Shown: positions 9,767 to 20,676, counted from the stretch's first letter. The stretch is DNA of 52,016 bases from Nitrosomonas sp. (GCA_021774265.1 JAJFJG010000014.1:1-52016); one strand, 5' to 3'. The notes: generated by a model from the letters alone, not told the origin. Numbers and translations: made by a program.

Positions 9767-10101
9767 GTGCGGTTATTAAAAAACTTATGAGAAAATATAT
9801 AGTTACGCGTTTTTAAAATTGGAATTCGCAGTCTTTGTCCTGATCGGGGGACACTGTGCCGATCCGATAACAAATACAAGGCTATCAACCAATTTCTATA
9901 CGTGAGTCTGAAGTGGTCAAGCAGAGAGGCATTGTGAACATAGTTTTATCGTCACTTGAGGCGGGAGCGAAGTGTGAGCATCAGAAAAAGATAAGAGAAA
10001 AGGCCAAACAATACAATTATTTTGATGGACAGGTGCACTTACTATAGAATAGTGCGCCTTTTGCTCCATTTACATTATAAATAAAAGTAGAATTTATTTG
10101 T

Positions 10102-11958
10102 TTGTACAAGTTGCTGTATAAATTCACAGAAAAACTACCCAGAAAATATAAATTGTCTTCAGCTAATAAGAATATACGTAACTTTTCTATTATTGCCCAT
10201 ATTGATCATGGCAAATCAACGTTGGCTGACCGTATTATCCAACTGTGCGGTGGCTTGTCTGATCGTGAAATGGAAGATCAAGTGCTTGACTCAATGGACC
10301 TTGAGAGGGAGCGAGGGATTACGATTAAGGCACAAACAGTTGCGCTTGAATATAAAGCGCTCAACGGTGAAACCTATTTTCTGAACTTGATTGATACGCC
10401 AGGTCATGTCGATTTCTCCTATGAAGTATCACGGTCATTATCTGCGTGTGAAGGGGCGTTGTTGGTTGTTGATGCGTCGCAAGGTGTGGAAGCTCAAACC
10501 GTTGCTAACTGTTACACAGCAATAGAGCAAGACATCGAAGTTGTCCCAGTACTCAATAAAATTGACTTGCCAGCTGCGGACCCAGAACGAGCAATTAAAA
10601 ATATTGAAGATGTTATTGGGATTGACGCACAAGACGCATTACGGATCAGTGCCAAGACAGGGGAAGGAATACAGGATGTATTAGAAACGCTGATCCAACG
10701 TATTCCTCCTCCAGTAGGTGATATAAATGCCCCTTTAAAGGCACTTGTTATCGATTCGTGGTTTGACAACTATGTAGGTGTTGTCATGCTGGTGCGTGTC
10801 ATTGATGGTGAAGTTAAGCCAGGAAACAAACTCATGCTGATGGCAAGCAAAGCAGAGCAATTGTGTGAGCATGTGGGTGTTTTTATGCCTAAACCCATGC
10901 ATCGGAAATTACTGAGTGCGGGTGAAGTTGGTTTTATTATTTCTGGTTTAAAAGAATTGAAAGCAGCTAAAGTCGGCGATACGATCACGTTGGCAAGCAA
11001 TCCTGCAAAAGAAGCGTTAGTTGGTTTTAAAGAAATTAAGCCGCAAGTATTTGCCGGGTTATATCCTGTTGAATCAAATCAATATGATGCATTGCGTACA
11101 GCTTTAGAAAAGCTACAGCTTAACGATTCTTCTCTACAGTTTGAGCCGGAGACATCTCAAGCGCTCGGTTTTGGTTTTCGCTGTGGTTTTCTCGGTTTGC
11201 TGCACATGGATATTGTGCAAGAACGATTAGAACGAGAATACGACATGGAATTGATTACGACAGCACCGACTGTTGTGTATCGAATCATGATGCGTGATGG
11301 CTCAGTCGTTGAGATTGAGAATCCATCAAAAATGCCAGAACTCTCCAAGATTGATGAAATCCATGAACCTATTATCTCTGCCACCATTTTAGTTCCTGAT
11401 GAGTTCGTTGGTTCGGTCATTACCCTCTGTGTTAACAAACGTGGCATCCAAAAAAATATGCAATACATGGGTAAACAGGTCATGCTGAATTATGAGATGC
11501 CATTAAATGAAGTAGTGATGGACTTTTTTGACCGACTGAAATCTACAAGTCGTGGTTATGCTTCATTGGACTATGAGTTTAAAGAATTTCGTGCAGCAGA
11601 TCTCGTTAAGCTAGATATAATGATTAATGGTGAAAAAGTCGATGCACTGTCATTGATTGTGCATCGTGAGAATAGTCAAAGTCGAGGTCGTGAATTGGCA
11701 AAAAAAATGCGCGAACTCATTCCACGTCAGATGTTTGATATTGCGGTACAAGCAACGATTGGAGCAAGTATCGTTGCGCGTGAAAATGTAAAAGCTTTGC
11801 GTAAAAATGTGCTTGCTAAGTGTTATGGTGGCGATATTTCCAGAAAGCGTAAATTGCTAGAAAAACAAAAAGCGGGTAAGAAAAGAATGAAACGTGTGGG
11901 TAATGTTGAAATTCCGCAAACAGCTTTTCTAGCAATTTTACAAATTGATAATAAATAG
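10102..11958 (+). CDS. lepA: elongation factor 4 (LepA); non-ATG start, exact start uncertain (TTG at 10102, 10111 or 10153)
   Basis: [27 protein letters not shown]..., C-terminal [22 protein letters not shown]. Confidence 0.95.
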   Translation: MYKLLYKFTEKLPRKYKLSSANKNIRNFSIIAHIDHGKSTLADRIIQLCGGLSDREMEDQVLDSMDLERERGITIKAQTVALEYKALNGETYFLNLIDTPGHVDFSYEVSRSLSACEGALLVVDASQGVEAQTVANCYTAIEQDIEVVPVLNKIDLPAADPERAIKNIEDVIGIDAQDALRISAKTGEGIQDVLETLIQRIPPPVGDINAPLKALVIDSWFDNYVGVVMLVRVIDGEVKPGNKLMLMASKAEQLCEHVGVFMPKPMHRKLLSAGEVGFIISGLKELKAAKVGDTITLASNPAKEALVGFKEIKPQVFAGLYPVESNQYDALRTALEKLQLNDSSLQFEPETSQALGFGFRCGFLGLLHMDIVQERLEREYDMELITTAPTVVYRIMMRDGSVVEIENPSKMPELSKIDEIHEPIISATILVPDEFVGSVITLCVNKRGIQKNMQYMGKQVMLNYEMPLNEVVMDFFDRLKSTSRGYASLDYEFKEFRAADLVKLDIMINGEKVDALSLIVHRENSQSRGRELAKKMRELIPRQMFDIAVQATIGASIVARENVKALRKNVLAKCYGGDISRKRKLLEKQKAGKKRMKRVGNVEIPQTAFLAILQIDNK

Positions 11959-12058
11959 CGATGAATAAGTTTTTGATTTATTTTTTAATAAATAATGTAG
12001 TCATGATAATTCCTCTCGGCGGCGTGAGCTGTCTGTTCAAATTATCAAAGGATACAAA

Positions 12059-12862
12059 ATGAATTTCCCTTTGGTCTTGTTTGTTTTACTGGTTATTACA
12101 GGTTTTGTTTGGTTTCTTGATTTCTTCGTGCTGCGGCATAAACGAGGGGCTGATGAAAGCGAACCTTGGTGGATAGAGTATCCGAAAAGTTTTTTCCCCG
12201 TTATTTTAATCGTATTTAGTTTGCGATCTTTTGTGGTGGAGCCTTTCAAGATCCCATCGGGTTATATGATTCCAACATTGATCGTAGGTGATTTTATACT
12301 GGTTAATAAGTTTACCTATGGTATCCGGTTACCTGTTATCAACAAAAAAGTGATTGATCTTAATGAACCAAAGCGTGGTGAAGTGATGGTGTTTCGCTAT
12401 CCAGCAGACCCTTCAATTGATTACATTAAGCGTGTTGTTGGTTTGCCAGGTGATACCGTATTGTATCAAAATAAACGACTGACTATTAATGGTGAACCTG
12501 TTGAGACTAAATATGAGTCAGAATATAAATACCTTGAGTCAGGTTTAGGTTATGTTTATACCGATTTTTTTCATGAGTTTTTGGGAGAAGAGAGTCATAC
12601 GATTATTACGGAACCGGATGTTCCTGGAATACAAATGTCGGGTATCCACCAGTTTCCCTATCGAGAGAGCTGTACTTTCAATATGTCCGGTTTTATTTGT
12701 GTTGTTCCTGAAGGTAATTATCTAACACTGGGTGATAATCGTGATAGTAGTAGTGATAGCCGTTACTGGGGTTTTGTTCCAGAAGAAAACATTGTTGGAA
12801 AGGCATTTATGATCTGGTGGAATTTCAATGCATTTGATCGCATTGGACTATCGATTCAATAA
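12059..12862 (+). CDS. lepB: signal peptidase I (LepB) homologue with Tyr in place of the expected catalytic Ser
   Basis: EPFKIPSGYMIPTLIVGDFILVNKF, DYIKRVVGLPGD, LGDNRDSSSDSRYWGFVPE; position between lepA and rnc. Confidence 0.92.
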   Translation: MNFPLVLFVLLVITGFVWFLDFFVLRHKRGADESEPWWIEYPKSFFPVILIVFSLRSFVVEPFKIPSGYMIPTLIVGDFILVNKFTYGIRLPVINKKVIDLNEPKRGEVMVFRYPADPSIDYIKRVVGLPGDTVLYQNKRLTINGEPVETKYESEYKYLESGLGYVYTDFFHEFLGEESHTIITEPDVPGIQMSGIHQFPYRESCTFNMSGFICVVPEGNYLTLGDNRDSSSDSRYWGFVPEENIVGKAFMIWWNFNAFDRIGLSIQ

Positions 12863-12964
12863 ATGAGGTGCTGTCGAGTAATTCATGTTTTAATGGCCGC
12901 TATCTTTTGCTAAGTTAATGCAGGTTAATGATTTTATAGGATAACTTGGGTCAAGGAGGAGGCT

Positions 12965-13336
12965 ATGTATTGCGGTACATATAGAACGAAACAAAGAGGA
13001 ATTAGCTTGTCGGGTTTGTTGATGTGGTCAGTAGTACTTGTTATGTTGGCTGTTTTAGGTATGAAATTAGCGCCGGCCTATATCGAGTATGCGTCCATCA
13101 AAAAAGCATTGGTTGGCATAGCGAGTGATCCAAATTTCAAAGAAACTACATCACGACAGATTAGAGCATCATTCCAGAAGCGTTCACAAGTTGATGATAT
13201 CAACTCGGTAACTGGAGAAGATATTGAAATAAAAAAAGAAAATAAACAACGGATTCTGGAAATTAATTATTCGGTAACAGTCCCCGTTATTGCGAATGTC
13301 TCGTTGCTCATTGAATTAAATGCAAGAAGCCACTAG
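12965..13336 (+). CDS. DUF4845-type membrane-anchored protein
   Basis: KQRGISLSGLLMWSVVLVMLAVLGMKLAPAYIEYASIKKAL, position lepB-x-rnc. Confidence 0.75.
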   Translation: MYCGTYRTKQRGISLSGLLMWSVVLVMLAVLGMKLAPAYIEYASIKKALVGIASDPNFKETTSRQIRASFQKRSQVDDINSVTGEDIEIKKENKQRILEINYSVTVPVIANVSLLIELNARSH

Positions 13337-14032
13337 ATGCGTATGCACAAGGACGCAAAATATGACCTACTTTGCCATAATATAGGCTATAGCTTTAAAA
13401 ATATAGCTTTGTTGCGTGAAGCATTGACGCATCGTAGCCATAGTGCACCGCATAATGAACGACTTGAATTTCTGGGTGATGGCGTACTTAATTGTGCGGT
13501 TGCTGGTTTAATTTTTAAGCTTTGCCCTGAACTTCCTGAAGGAGATCTGTCGAGATTGCGTGCGAATCTTGTTAATCAGAAAGCGTTAAATGAACTTGCT
13601 TTGGAACTTAATTTAGGAGAGTTGATTCGGTTTGGTGATGGCGAGCTGAAAAGTGGTGGGAGTCGTCGTCCATCAATCCTCTCAGATGCGTTGGAAGCCG
13701 TATTAGGCGCTATTTACCTTGATAGTGATTTTGCAAAAGCGGAAGATGTGGTTGCGACGCTTTACATGCCAATACTCGATAATCTAGATCAAAAGACACT
13801 CGGTAAAGACCCGAAAACATTGTTGCAAGAATACTTGCAAAGCCTCAAGCTTGCGCTTCCTGAGTATTCTATTATTTCAACGGTTGGTAAAGCGCATGAA
13901 AAGAAATTTAAAGTGGCCTGTGTTGTTAAAAAATTCAATATTAGAACTATAGGCGACGGTGATAGCCGTCGTTGTGCTGAGCAAACGGCAGCAAAAGATG
14001 CCTATGAAATAATTAAGCTCAATACTAATTAA
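13337..14032 (+). CDS. rnc: ribonuclease III
   Basis: NERLEFLGDGVLN signature, C-terminal dsRBD. Confidence 0.95.
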   Translation: MRMHKDAKYDLLCHNIGYSFKNIALLREALTHRSHSAPHNERLEFLGDGVLNCAVAGLIFKLCPELPEGDLSRLRANLVNQKALNELALELNLGELIRFGDGELKSGGSRRPSILSDALEAVLGAIYLDSDFAKAEDVVATLYMPILDNLDQKTLGKDPKTLLQEYLQSLKLALPEYSIISTVGKAHEKKFKVACVVKKFNIRTIGDGDSRRCAEQTAAKDAYEIIKLNTN

Positions 14033-14090
14033 CCCACTCTTACTTAAGCCATTTCATTAAAGGAAGACATCACTGTGATCATTTTTAAGA

Positions 14091-14984
14091 ATGAATAATC
14101 ACGTTAATTTTCAAACAGGTTTTATCGCTATTGTTGGACGCCCTAACGTTGGTAAATCTACTTTGCTTAATCATTTAGTGGGTCAGAAAGTGAGTATTAC
14201 ATCGAGAAAAGCACAAACAACGCGCCACAGGATTAACGGGATCTTAACGGACAAGCAATCGCAGTTTGTTTTTGTGGATACGCCAGGTTTTCAAACTCAG
14301 CATACTAATCGTTTGAACAACATGATGAATCGTGTTGTAACTCAGAGCTTAAAAGAGGTTGACGTGGTGCTTTTTATAATAGAAGCATTGCATTTTGATG
14401 ATCGCGACAAGTTGATTTTAAAGCTGTTACCGGATAATAAACCTGTGATACTTGTTATCAACAAAATTGATAATATCGCAGACAAAACACTGTTATTGCC
14501 ATTTCTTGATGAAATGACTAAGTATTTTTCTTTTAACGCAATGGTGCCGATCAGTGCGGAGAAAAAAATTCAGTTACCTAATTTATTAGATTCAATACGC
14601 CCTCATTTGCCGCAAGGCGTTCCGCTTTTTGATGAAGATGACATTACCGATCGTGATGAGCGTTTTGTTGCAGCTGAATTGGTACGTGAGAAACTTTTTC
14701 GATTAATGGGAGATGAAATCCCTTATGCAACAAGCGTTGTCATTGAAGAGTTCAAAATGGAAGGTAGCATGCGCCGAATCCATGCCTCAATTATCGTAGA
14801 AAAAGCCAATCAGAAAGCAATTGTCATTGGTAAAAATGGCGAGAAATTAAAAGCAATTGGTACACAAGCACGCAAAGAAATGGAGAAGTTTTTTGGTGGT
14901 AAAGTATTTTTGCAAATTTGGGTAAAAGTAAAAAGTGGCTGGGCTGATGATTCAAAAGTACTTAGAAGTTTGGGGTATGATTAA
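14091..14984 (+). CDS. era: GTPase Era
   Basis: [37 protein letters not shown]-terminal KH domain [13 protein letters not shown]. Confidence 0.97.
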   Translation: MNNHVNFQTGFIAIVGRPNVGKSTLLNHLVGQKVSITSRKAQTTRHRINGILTDKQSQFVFVDTPGFQTQHTNRLNNMMNRVVTQSLKEVDVVLFIIEALHFDDRDKLILKLLPDNKPVILVINKIDNIADKTLLLPFLDEMTKYFSFNAMVPISAEKKIQLPNLLDSIRPHLPQGVPLFDEDDITDRDERFVAAELVREKLFRLMGDEIPYATSVVIEEFKMEGSMRRIHASIIVEKANQKAIVIGKNGEKLKAIGTQARKEMEKFFGGKVFLQIWVKVKSGWADDSKVLRSLGYD

Positions 14985-15032
14985 ATCTATTTATATTATG
15001 TGTGACGTTTTATCCAGAGAACACTAGAAACT

Positions 15033-15755
15033 ATGATTGAGCTAGGCGTAAATATTGATCATGTTGCGACATTGCGTCAAGCGCGTGGTACAACTTATCC
15101 CAATCCTATTGATGTGGCATTGCTCGCAGAAACTGCGGGTGCCGATGCAATTACGTTACATTTACGTGAAGATCGGCGTCATATCCAAGATGTTGATGTG
15201 GAAATTCTGCGTGAATTACTAACTACACGTATGAACCTGGAGAGTGCGGTTACGGATGAAATGATAGCCATAGCATTACGCATTAAACCACAGGATGTTT
15301 GTTTAGTACCAGAACGAAGAGAAGAGCTAACAACGGAAGGGGGGTTAGACGTTGTTCGGCACTTCGATCAGGTAAAACGTGCATGTGGTATTTTGGCCGG
15401 CAAAGGCATTATAGTTTCCTTATTTATTGACGCAGATCGTTCGCAGATCAATGCGGCTGCTAATACAGGCGCGCCAAAAATTGAGATTCATACAGGAAGG
15501 TATGCCGACGCACAGTCTGTTGAGTTACAACAAAGTGAATTGCGCACTATCCGAGAAGCTGTGGACTATGGCTTAAATAAAGGGCTAGTTGTAAATGCTG
15601 GGCATGGCTTGAATTATCAGAATGTTCAAGCCATCGCTTCTATTCCTGGCGTTTCAGAACTCAACATTGGCCACGTGATTGTTGCCCAAGCGATATTTGT
15701 AGGTTTTGAACAGGCGGTACGGGAAATGAAGAGATTAATCTTCGAGGCGCAATGA
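15033..15755 (+). CDS. pdxJ: pyridoxine 5'-phosphate synthase
   Basis: [23 protein letters not shown]...[11 protein letters not shown]. Confidence 0.97.
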   Translation: MIELGVNIDHVATLRQARGTTYPNPIDVALLAETAGADAITLHLREDRRHIQDVDVEILRELLTTRMNLESAVTDEMIAIALRIKPQDVCLVPERREELTTEGGLDVVRHFDQVKRACGILAGKGIIVSLFIDADRSQINAAANTGAPKIEIHTGRYADAQSVELQQSELRTIREAVDYGLNKGLVVNAGHGLNYQNVQAIASIPGVSELNIGHVIVAQAIFVGFEQAVREMKRLIFEAQ

Positions 15756-16129
15756 TTTACGGAATCGGTACAGATATCGTTGAGCCATCACGCATTGCTC
15801 GATCTTTAAAGCGATATGGCGATCGTTTTGCTAAACGAATATTAGCGGATAATGAATGGTCAGAATACACTAATAGTACTAAACCAGAAAGATTCATAGC
15901 CAATCGTTTCGCGGCTAAAGAAGCATTGTCTAAAGCTATGGGAACAGGGTTGCGTTATCCGGTTACTTTAAATTATATTGAAATTGCCCATGACGCTTTA
16001 GGGAAGCCATATTTTAAGTTTCATACAGAGCTTAAGCAAATGATTAAAAAAGAAGGGATCATTAATCATCATCTTTCTATTAGTGATGAGGTAAATCTTG
16101 TCTGTGCCTTCGTGATTCTGGAGAAATAA
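15752..16129 (+). CDS. acpS: holo-[acyl-carrier-protein] synthase
   Basis: [14 protein letters not shown]...[17 protein letters not shown], overlaps pdxJ by 4 nt. Confidence 0.95.
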   Translation: MIYGIGTDIVEPSRIARSLKRYGDRFAKRILADNEWSEYTNSTKPERFIANRFAAKEALSKAMGTGLRYPVTLNYIEIAHDALGKPYFKFHTELKQMIKKEGIINHHLSISDEVNLVCAFVILEK

Positions 16130-16131
16130 CA

Positions 16132-17181
16132 ATGACACTCGGGCCAATTATGCTCGATGTCGAAGGCACGACGCTGAGCGTTGACGACAAAAGAAGATTA
16201 TTGCACCCTTTAACAGGGGGCGTTATCTTATTTACGCGTAATTTCTCATCCTATAAGCAACTCACCGAACTAACGGCTGAAATTCATGCTTTAAGAAGCC
16301 CCTCGTTGTTAATCGCAACTGATCATGAGGGCGGTAGAGTGCAGCGCTTTAAAGAGGAATTTACGTGCCTTCCGGCTATGCGTGAGCTTGGTAAAATTTG
16401 GGATGCAAGTCCAAAACATGCACAGCATCTGGCGCAGCAAACTGGTTATGTATTAGCTGCTGAATTAAACGCTTGTGGCATAGATTTAAGTTTCACGCCT
16501 GTGTTAGATATCGATCATGGGCAAAGTTTTGTGATTGGTGATCGTGCTTTTCACAGCGACCCTCAAGTGATTGCCAAGTTAGCACACCACCTGATGCTCG
16601 GATTAAAAGCAGGAGGGTTAATGGCTGTTGGCAAGCATTTTCCAGGTCACGGGTATATCCACACCGACTCTCATTTAGAAAAATCAGTGGATGAGCGACT
16701 ATATGTAGACATAGAAATGGATGATATGGTGCCATTCCAGCAAATGATTAATTTTGGAATGGCAGGTATCATGTCAGCACATGTGATTTATCCTAAAGTT
16801 GACCAAAACCCGGCTAGTTTTTCAAGCGTATGGCTTATCGACATTCTGCGCAAAGAGCTAAAGTTCGATGGTTGTATTTTTAGTGATGATCTGAGCATGT
16901 TGGGTACGGCACATGTAGGTAATATCGTTGTGCGTACAAAGGCTGCACTTAATGCAGGTTGCGATATGGTGCTGGTTTGTAACGCTCCTCAGAGTTTGGA
17001 TCAACTTTTAGCTGAATTAGAATGGGATATGTCTGCGGTTAGTCTTGCAAGACTTGCGCACATGCATGGAAAATGGTCTCAGCCTATTGCCATGATAAAT
17101 TTGCGTGAAAATGCGGATTATATTAAGGCTGTCAAAGAAATTAGCGGCATAGGAATTTCTAATCGAGAGTTGCCGCTATAA
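16132..17181 (+). CDS. nagZ: beta-N-acetylhexosaminidase
   Basis: GHFPGHG-type motif GKHFPGHGYIHTDSHLEKSVDER, FDGCIFSDDLSM. Confidence 0.94.
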   Translation: MTLGPIMLDVEGTTLSVDDKRRLLHPLTGGVILFTRNFSSYKQLTELTAEIHALRSPSLLIATDHEGGRVQRFKEEFTCLPAMRELGKIWDASPKHAQHLAQQTGYVLAAELNACGIDLSFTPVLDIDHGQSFVIGDRAFHSDPQVIAKLAHHLMLGLKAGGLMAVGKHFPGHGYIHTDSHLEKSVDERLYVDIEMDDMVPFQQMINFGMAGIMSAHVIYPKVDQNPASFSSVWLIDILRKELKFDGCIFSDDLSMLGTAHVGNIVVRTKAALNAGCDMVLVCNAPQSLDQLLAELEWDMSAVSLARLAHMHGKWSQPIAMINLRENADYIKAVKEISGIGISNRELPL

Positions 17182-17686
17182 GTTGATAAGTTTTTTTAAA
17201 GATCTGATGCCAATGTCAACATTCTTCATAGCCTTTTTTCAGTCTATAAATGTTTCTTCTTTTTCTTTAAAAATCACTCTGATCTAAACATATATACTAT
17301 TATAAAATATAGAATAATGAAATAAATCTTTGTTGCAAAAAGGGCAACAGATTTATTTTATAAATATAAAAAGCCATTATCATTATTGCGCATCCTTAGA
17401 ATTAGTATTAACATGCAATACTAAACAAGGCTGATAATTCAATAAAATAGAAAGATTATTTTATCTTTAAGATTAACTGTGGCGTTGAGGTTTGTTGTGT
17501 CGGAATGATCGCGTTTTTTATAATGTTTTAATTCACTATTTTTACTTATTTTTTTATCGGCCTATCAGGCTTGCCTGGTTTTTTTGGAGGAAACAATAAA
17601 GACGAATCAATGATGATGAGCAACTTTACCAATTAGTGAAAAACGATAGAAAGTAACAATAATCTAATTCTGTTAAGGAGATTCTT

Positions 17687-18349
17687 ATGTCAAATATAGC
17701 CGGAAAAGCTTATGCCATGAATGTTATAACCCCAATACCTTGGTATAAAGCATGGTTGAATTGGTTGATCTTTAAAGCCGCGCTTTTAGTACCCAATGTC
17801 CTTAATGGTTTGTTGACCCTTTCTCTAATTCATTATGCCCGTTGGGTTATTATTCCAAAGGGCAAGTTTCCGCATCTCGATTCAAGCCAACCTAAAGAAG
17901 AACTTAAATATTCTTATATGTTGTTCTTTAGTAATTTCAATGGTAGCTGGGATCAATACGTTGACTCATTTACCTTCGCTATTCCCTCTGGCCTTGATCT
18001 TTTTTGGAAAATGAATGTCCGTTATCCAAAGTCAGTTCCTTTAACACCATTTCATAATTATATTCAACATAATCAGATAGATACTTCTCATTACTATAAC
18101 GCTTATCCAATGGCGGCCTCAAATGATGTGAAGTCAGCTAAGAATGTCAAAAAAGCGTTGATTGATTTCAATGCCGCATCCAGCAATAAAGATCCCGATG
18201 AATTTCTTAAAGACTACAATAATTTATTAAACAATCTGCAGCATGACTTTGGTGAAATGAGTCATACACCAATCGTGAGCTTGGCTGCCCTAGCGGTAAA
18301 AATGCGTCATGCGGGAGCACATGAAAAGAGTCATAATCATTTGAGATAA
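17687..18349 (+). CDS. uncharacterised protein of DyP cluster (paralogue of next ORF)
   Basis: ARWVI...KYSYMLFFSNFNGSWDQYVDSF motif shared with 18363-19100; good RBS (aaggag) upstream. Confidence 0.75.
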   Translation: MSNIAGKAYAMNVITPIPWYKAWLNWLIFKAALLVPNVLNGLLTLSLIHYARWVIIPKGKFPHLDSSQPKEELKYSYMLFFSNFNGSWDQYVDSFTFAIPSGLDLFWKMNVRYPKSVPLTPFHNYIQHNQIDTSHYYNAYPMAASNDVKSAKNVKKALIDFNAASSNKDPDEFLKDYNNLLNNLQHDFGEMSHTPIVSLAALAVKMRHAGAHEKSHNHLR

Positions 18350-18362
18350 AAGGATAATCATT

Positions 18363-19100
18363 ATGAGATTCATGGATACATTAAATATTTTTTTAAAGCC
18401 AAATAGTAGTGGTAATGCAACGGCATTGACAACTCTTTGCCCGATTATGAATCGTGTTGTAGATGGCGAGTCATCTGTAGATATCACACGCGAACGTTGT
18501 TTGCGACTACCTATTCACGAAGAAAGCCCATTAGCTAAGGTGCCTAACACTTATTTGGCGCGTTTGTTTATATTGGATAATGTTTTTTATGAATCGTTAC
18601 CAGGCGGCGATTCAGTTTTTAATTTTTCTGAAATTACGTCTATTTTTTCAGATAAGGCGCGTTTGGGTGCGTTGCCACAAAAAGACCAGTTGAAATCTAA
18701 ATATCTCGTGTTCTCAAGTAATTTCCATGGCGACTTAGATGCGTATTTAAGGGGAATGTGGGATAAGTGGTCTTATGATGATAACGGACAACAACGTGAT
18801 GTTCGTTATATATGGGAAAACTGCGTGGCTTTTGATGGGGTAACAGATAGTAGTAGCTTTATTAGTTACATGAAACGATGCCAACTTAATTCTGCCTTAT
18901 TTTTTAACGGCTCAACGGATGATTCACTACAAGAACAGCTTAAAGCACTTTATCTAAAGCAGGAATTTTCAAAATTTGCGGCGGCTAATCAAGGTAAAAG
19001 TGCAGCGGATTTGCAAGAAGCTTATAAAGCTTTTATTGATCAAGTGCAGCCAAGTAATTTAAGTGGGCCTTCTTGGGTGCCAGGGCAGTGTGAGCCTTAA
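18363..19100 (+). CDS. uncharacterised protein of DyP cluster (paralogue of previous ORF)
   Basis: TYLARLFILDN...KSKYLVFSSNFHGDLDAYLRGM...VRYIWENCVAFDG. Confidence 0.75.
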   Translation: MRFMDTLNIFLKPNSSGNATALTTLCPIMNRVVDGESSVDITRERCLRLPIHEESPLAKVPNTYLARLFILDNVFYESLPGGDSVFNFSEITSIFSDKARLGALPQKDQLKSKYLVFSSNFHGDLDAYLRGMWDKWSYDDNGQQRDVRYIWENCVAFDGVTDSSSFISYMKRCQLNSALFFNGSTDDSLQEQLKALYLKQEFSKFAAANQGKSAADLQEAYKAFIDQVQPSNLSGPSWVPGQCEP

Positions 19101-19161
19101 CCACCATAAGCCTTCTATATAAATCGCAGAATTTTGTAAACACATCAATGAGAGTTTAATC

Positions 19162-20676
19162 ATGACACAGAATTTAGACTTAACGGATATACAAGGAAAT
19201 ATTGTTAAAGCTTATGGGTCTTTCGGTTTTTTCAAAGCGCGTTATCTTTTCTTGCGCGTTGATAATGGTGACAAAGGCAGAGACTTTGTGGCAAGAATCA
19301 CCTCGAAAGTCACTTCTGCAGAAAGATGGAGTAAAAGTTCAGCGCCATCGGTTACCACAAATATGGCGTTTACTTATTCAGGCTTAGAAGCTTTAGAGTT
19401 GCCTACTGCATCATTAATCGGTTTTCCTGAAGATTTTGTGATGGGTATGAGTAAACGAAAAGTTATTTTGGGTGATGATGGTCCTAGTGATCCCGAACAT
19501 TGGGACAAGATCTGGCAAGAAGAATCTGTACATATCTGGATTTCGATTAATGGCAAGTCAATAGAAGATGTTGAAGAGCGTTATCAATGGGTTAGTAAAC
19601 AAATTGACGCAACTGGCGGCGTGTCCTTGTTAAAAGGTCATCGTGGTGAAGATGCATTTGGTAACCCAAGTGATGATTTGCCCTATCAAGATGCCAGTAT
19701 ACTTTATGATGAAAACGGCATGCCGTCATCTAAAGAGCACTTTGGTTATACGGACGGAATAGGTGATCCTGTATTTGAAGGCCAAACAAATAACGAGAAA
19801 CGTGTTATTGGACGCGGGAAATTGACCAGCGAAGGCGAGTGGGTGCCACTGGCGACAGGTGAGTTTATTCTGGGTCATCTTGATGAAGCTATGGAGTATC
19901 CTCATACCGCACCAAGGCCCGATTTGTTATCTAATAATGCGACCTACATGGTTTATCGCAAATTGCACCAGAATGTTGGAACTTTTAACAAATTCTTAGA
20001 TGAACAAAGTAAAGTGTTTCCTGGTGGAAAAGAACTGTTAGCGGCGAAGTTTTCAGGCCGATGGCGAGATAACGGTGCACCACTGGTGCATACACCGGAT
20101 GAAGCGAGTAAAGCAGATTGGGATAAGAAATTTGCAGCGGCTGATGTCCCTACTCAGAAAAAAATGTTGACTGATTTTACTTATAATGAAGATATAGAAG
20201 GCGCAAAATGTCCAGTAAGCGCCCATATACGACGTATTAACCCGCGTGGTTCTTTAGAATATGGTGTAAAAGGTGCGTTTAACACACCAGGTGCGTTAGT
20301 TGATCGTCGCCGGATTTTACGTCGTGGTTTGCCCTACGGTAAAGCTAAAGATCAAACGAGTGATGATGGTAATCACGGCATTATCTTCATGGTATTGAAT
20401 GCAGACATTAATCGACAGTTTGAGTTTGTTCAGCAACAATGGATCAACTATGCTAATGACTTTAAGCTGGGCAATGATAAAGATGTTCTGCTGGGTAATC
20501 ACAGTGCTAAGTGCCCAGGGAAAGTCGTATTTGAAGTGGAACCCGGTTCAGGTAAACCACCACATTTTGTGAAAAATATCCCGCGTTTAGTTGAAACACG
20601 TGGTGGCGATTATTTCTTCATTCCAAGCATTACAGCGCTAAAAATGATAGCGGGTGGTATTATCGACCCAACCTAA
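19162..20676 (+). CDS. DyP-type haem peroxidase
   Basis: DIQGNIVKAYGSFGFFKARYLFLRV, FGYTDGIGDP (GxxDG), NATYMVYRKLHQNVGTFNKFL, SAHIRRINPRGS, GIIFMVLNADINRQFEFVQQQW. Confidence 0.93.
   Translation: MTQNLDLTDIQGNIVKAYGSFGFFKARYLFLRVDNGDKGRDFVARITSKVTSAERWSKSSAPSVTTNMAFTYSGLEALELPTASLIGFPEDFVMGMSKRKVILGDDGPSDPEHWDKIWQEESVHIWISINGKSIEDVEERYQWVSKQIDATGGVSLLKGHRGEDAFGNPSDDLPYQDASILYDENGMPSSKEHFGYTDGIGDPVFEGQTNNEKRVIGRGKLTSEGEWVPLATGEFILGHLDEAMEYPHTAPRPDLLSNNATYMVYRKLHQNVGTFNKFLDEQSKVFPGGKELLAAKFSGRWRDNGAPLVHTPDEASKADWDKKFAAADVPTQKKMLTDFTYNEDIEGAKCPVSAHIRRINPRGSLEYGVKGAFNTPGALVDRRRILRRGLPYGKAKDQTSDDGNHGIIFMVLNADINRQFEFVQQQWINYANDFKLGNDKDVLLGNHSAKCPGKVVFEVEPGSGKPPHFVKNIPRLVETRGGDYFFIPSITALKMIAGGIIDPT

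Noticed and set aside
8128-10101. Intact defence system in the accessory gap
   Set aside because: Recognisable pieces (transposase tail, RHH protein, ArdA) all contain frameshifts, stops or deletions; better explained as an eroded element.
11157-11483. 108-aa minus-strand ORF
   Set aside because: Shadow of lepA.
20617-20676. Possible encapsulin targeting peptide at the DyP C-terminus
   Set aside because: C-terminus FFIPSITALKMIAGGIIDPT does not resemble the usual short L-x-I-x-x-L type tag, and no encapsulin gene is in the window.
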